A DNA stretch of 64,000 bases from Solirubrobacter ginsenosidimutans (GTDB taxonomy: Bacteria; Actinomycetota; Thermoleophilia; Solirubrobacterales; Solirubrobacteraceae): NCBI RefSeq assembly GCF_027587205.1, contig NZ_JAPDOD010000018.1, forward strand, positions 62,001 to 126,000. The letters are read 5' to 3'. Below the pieces are notes generated by a model. It ran no database searches. It saw only the letters and a program-made list of their open reading frames with translations, and was not told the DNA's origin. Within the stretch, counting starts at the first letter, position 1; every line of letters begins with the position of its first letter. Position numbers and translations under genes: made by a program. Of this stretch, positions 62,075-64,000 are shown in pieces.

Positions 62075-62440
62075 ATGAGCGTCGTGCTGATCGTCGAGGA
62101 CAACGAGCGCAACCTGAAGCTCGTGCGTGACGTGCTCGGGCATGCCGGCTTCATGTGCCTGGAGGCGCGTGACGCGGAGTCGGGGATCGAGCTCGCGCGC
62201 GCTCAGCGGCCCGACGTCGTGCTGATGGACATCAACCTGCCGGGGATGACGGGGTTCGAGGCGCTGGCGGCGCTGCGCGCGGACGCTTTGACGGCCTCGA
62301 TCCCGGTGCTCGCCGTGACCGCGTACGCGATGAAGGACGACCGTGCGCGGATCCTGGCCGCGGGCTTCGACGGCTACCTCGAGAAGCCGGTGGACGTGCG
62401 GGCGCTGCCCGGGCAGGTCGAGGCGCTGATCGCCCGGTGA
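62075..62440 (+). CDS. Single-domain response regulator (DivK/CheY-like)
   Basis: A 121-residue stand-alone receiver: acidic pair E8-D9, phosphoacceptor Asp52 (LMDINLPGMTG), Thr83/Ala84, Lys104 (LEKPVD). The EDNERN...MDINLPGM pattern resembles DivK-type receivers in hybrid-kinase phosphorelays. Seventy bases after the kinase; that gap has a CCCACG/CGTGGG mini-hairpin. Its TGA overlaps the GTG of the next gene. Confidence 0.9.
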   Translation: MSVVLIVEDNERNLKLVRDVLGHAGFMCLEARDAESGIELARAQRPDVVLMDINLPGMTGFEALAALRADALTASIPVLAVTAYAMKDDRARILAAGFDGYLEKPVDVRALPGQVEALIAR

Positions 62441-63456
62441 TCCTCGTCGTCGACGACCTGCAGCAGAACGTGCGGCTGCTGCGTGCCGTGCTGGAGCCGC
62501 GTGGGTATGCGATCGCCGAGGCGTCGTCGGGCCCTGCGGCGTTGTCGCGGCTCGCGGAGGGCGACATCGACCTCGTCCTGCTCGACGTGATGATGCCGCT
62601 GATGGACGGCTACGAGGTCTGCCGGCGGATCCGGGCGGACCCCGCGACCGCCTTCCTGCCCGTCGTGATGATCACGGCGTCGGGGGAGGCGGAGAAGCGG
62701 CGCGGGCTCGACGCGGGCGCCGACGACTTCGTCGCCAAGCCGTTCGACCAGGCGGAACTGCTCGCCCGCGTGCGCTCGCTGCTGCGGGTCAAGGCCTACC
62801 ACGACGAGATCGAGGCGTTCAACCGCGGGCTGCGGCGCTTCCTGCCCGCGCAGGTGGTCGAGCTGGTCAAGGGCGACCCGGCGGTGCTCGACGTCCACCG
62901 GCGCGAGATCGCTGTGGTGGCGTGCGCGTTGGCGGGGTTCGCGGCGTTCGCCGAGGGCGCCGAACCCGAGGACGTCATGGCGGTCCTGAACTCCTATCAC
63001 GCCGCTTTGGGCGAGCTCGTGGATGAGGCCGAGGCGACGCTGGTGCGTTTGAGCGGCGACGAGCTCACGATCGTCTTCAACGACCCGCTCCCGTGCCCGG
63101 ACCCGGCGGGTGCCTCCGTCCGCCTCGCGGTCGCGCTGCGCGACCGCGTCTGGGAGCTCGCCGAAGGCTGGAACCGCCTCGGCTTCGACCTCCAACTCGC
63201 CGCGGGCATCGCCCTCGGCCACGCGACGATCGGCCGCATCGGCTTCGAGCACCGCTGGGAGTACGCCCCCGTCGGCACCGTCCCGACCCTCGCCTCCCGC
63301 CTCTGCGAGTCCGCCGCCCCGGGCCAGATCCTCATCAGCCGCCGCGTCTTCGCCGCCACCGAGCCCCTCGCGATCACCCAACCGGCCGGCGACCTCGCCC
63401 TCCGCGGCCTCGCCAAGCCCACACCCACCTGGGACCTCCTCGGCCTCGAAACCTAA
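62437..63456 (+). CDS. Receiver domain fused to degenerate class III nucleotide cyclase domain
   Basis: A 339-residue protein. Receiver 1-118 with Asp50 (LLDVMMPLMDGYE) and Lys101 (AKPFDQ). From ~135 it follows the class III adenylate/guanylate cyclase fold. The first metal Asp of the VLFxDL motif is Ala164 (VVACALAGF); Asp208 (SGDELTIVF) is kept. The transition-state Asn (VNxAxR) is Thr284 while Arg288 remains. It probably lacks cyclase activity and could be a regulatory pseudo-cyclase. GTG start overlaps the preceding receiver stop. The TAA stop is inside a REP-like palindrome. Confidence 0.88.
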   Translation: MILVVDDLQQNVRLLRAVLEPRGYAIAEASSGPAALSRLAEGDIDLVLLDVMMPLMDGYEVCRRIRADPATAFLPVVMITASGEAEKRRGLDAGADDFVAKPFDQAELLARVRSLLRVKAYHDEIEAFNRGLRRFLPAQVVELVKGDPAVLDVHRREIAVVACALAGFAAFAEGAEPEDVMAVLNSYHAALGELVDEAEATLVRLSGDELTIVFNDPLPCPDPAGASVRLAVALRDRVWELAEGWNRLGFDLQLAAGIALGHATIGRIGFEHRWEYAPVGTVPTLASRLCESAAPGQILISRRVFAATEPLAITQPAGDLALRGLAKPTPTWDLLGLET

Positions 63457-63542
63457 AGGGACTGTCCCTTTATCTTCGACCCGCCCCGCGAGCACGGTCG
63501 TGGGGCTCGGACCGAACCTAAAGGGACTGTCCCTTTAGGTTC
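63450..63542. repeat. REP-like palindrome pair between convergent genes
   Basis: AACCTAAAGGGACTGTCCCTTTAT at 63450-63473 and a perfect 29-base palindrome at 63514-63542 with fourteen-base arms (GAACCTAAAGGGAC) around one central T. They lie as direct copies 64 bases apart between convergent genes. The receiver-cyclase stop TAA (63454-63456) is inside the first, and the convergent gene's TGA (63543-63541) overlaps the edge of the second. Confidence 0.9.
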
Positions 63543-64000
63543 AGCCGCCTCCGCCGCAGCCTCCGCCGCCGCACCCACCGCCGCCTCCGCAGCCGCTGTG
63601 GCCGCCGCCGCAACCGCTGTGCCCGCCGCCGTGGTGGCCGCTGCCGCCGTCGCCGCCGGCCGCGTAGCCGCCCGCAGACGCGGAGCCGCCGGCGGCGCGG
63701 CGGCGCCGGCGGCGCTCCGCGGCTTGGGCGGTGATCGTGTCGCGCATGCGGTGCAGGTCGGTGGAGGACCAGGCGTAGCCGTGGGCGAGGCCCGCGTCCT
63801 GGTCGGCGGTGAAGAGGGTCATCGGGAGGTCGTGGGCGTCGACGACCGCGAGCGTCTCGGTGAGGATCGAGTCCATCGAGACCGAGAGGGTCGAGTCCGG
63901 GTTGTGGTGCAGGTAGCCGCCGAAGGCGCGCTCGCAGAAGTACGTGTACTGGCGGGTCATCAGGATCATCTCGTGCCACGCCTCGTCGACGGCGCGGGAG
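63541..64000 (-). CDS. Glycine-rich-domain (GRDP-like) protein, 5' end outside window
   Basis: A partial gene of at least 152 codons running off the right edge. SRAVDEAWHEMILMTRQYTY and FCERAFGGYLHHNPD match the conserved core (DxxWHxxILxTxxYxxFCxxxFGxxxHH) of the plant-like glycine-rich domain proteins also found in bacteria. After ~65 more residues, an Arg-rich linker (AAERRRRRRAAGG) leads to a tail almost only Gly, His, Ser and Cys (HSGCGGGHSGCGGGGG). The tail could bind metal or anchor the protein. Whether the gene starts before 64000 is unknown. Confidence 0.75.
   Translation of the reverse strand, partial: SRAVDEAWHEMILMTRQYTYFCERAFGGYLHHNPDSTLSVSMDSILTETLAVVDAHDLPMTLFTADQDAGLAHGYAWSSTDLHRMRDTITAQAAERRRRRRAAGGSASAGGYAAGGDGGSGHHGGGHSGCGGGHSGCGGGGGCGGGGCGGGG

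Overview
This is a 64 kb chromosomal stretch of a GC-rich actinobacterium. Very high third-position GC, many ATGA/GTGA stop-start overlaps, GTG starts, apparently leaderless mRNAs, soluble Ser/Thr kinases, two Ku genes, an ECF41 sigma factor and PspC-type stress genes fit Actinomycetota. The Thermoleophilia/Solirubrobacterales branch is my best guess (inference from gene content; no rRNA gene is present). I saw no tRNA, rRNA, CRISPR array, prophage or complete insertion sequence.

Layout. 1-5.2 kb: a minus-strand five-gene operon with a cholesterol-oxidase-like GMC flavoenzyme, two membrane proteins and an alpha/beta hydrolase. 5.3-8.5 kb: three soluble Ser/Thr kinases. 8.5-14.6 kb: secreted lipase, NAD(P)-binding protein, Crp-like regulator, two adjacent Ku genes, nitroreductase and a TAP-like hydrolase. 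14.7-16.8 kb: a small orphan gene, a degenerate aldehyde dehydrogenase and a 460-bp intergenic region with a perfect 19-bp stem-loop. 16.8-19.9 kb: a PspC / mini-LiaI / PspC-kinase / LuxR regulator operon. 20-24 kb: a 1372-residue secreted ThuA-sugar dehydrogenase-PKD protein. 24-29 kb: tightly packed, often 3'-overlapping housekeeping and repair genes (Udg4, HAD, methyltransferase, amino-acid oxidase, M14 peptidase, histidine phosphatase, ExoIII). 29-34.6 kb: an orphan branched-chain amino-acid binding lipoprotein, a cysteine-free Rrf2 regulator and a complete sulfate ABC importer. 34.6-48.6 kb: a LuxR regulator with a double histidine kinase beside an FtsX-type ABC exporter, then a hybrid kinase, BipA, and a PadR-controlled second FtsX-type exporter. 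48.6-52.6 kb: M1 peptidase, an Erm-like rRNA methylase behind what looks like a leader-peptide attenuator, a beta-lactamase-fold lipoprotein and a deletion scar. 52.6-56.4 kb: aldolase and an Fe-S assembly operon (regulator-sufC-sufS-sufU) lacking sufB and sufD. 56.3-59 kb: a pilin-leader, thrombospondin-repeat, nuclease-domain protein with a downstream partner gene, which I read as a candidate polymorphic toxin and immunity pair. 59-64 kb: small genes, an ECF41 sigma factor with its own promoter, and a kinase / receiver / receiver-cyclase signalling operon.

Palindromic REP-like repeats (core CCTAA-G3/4-YC-N-GR-C3/4-TTAGG) recur at four places, nearly always at gene 3' ends, where they often supply the stop codon. 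The most novel candidates are the pilin-anchored nuclease toxin, the Erm leader attenuator, the double kinase with one dead ATPase, and the stop-codon-donating palindromes.
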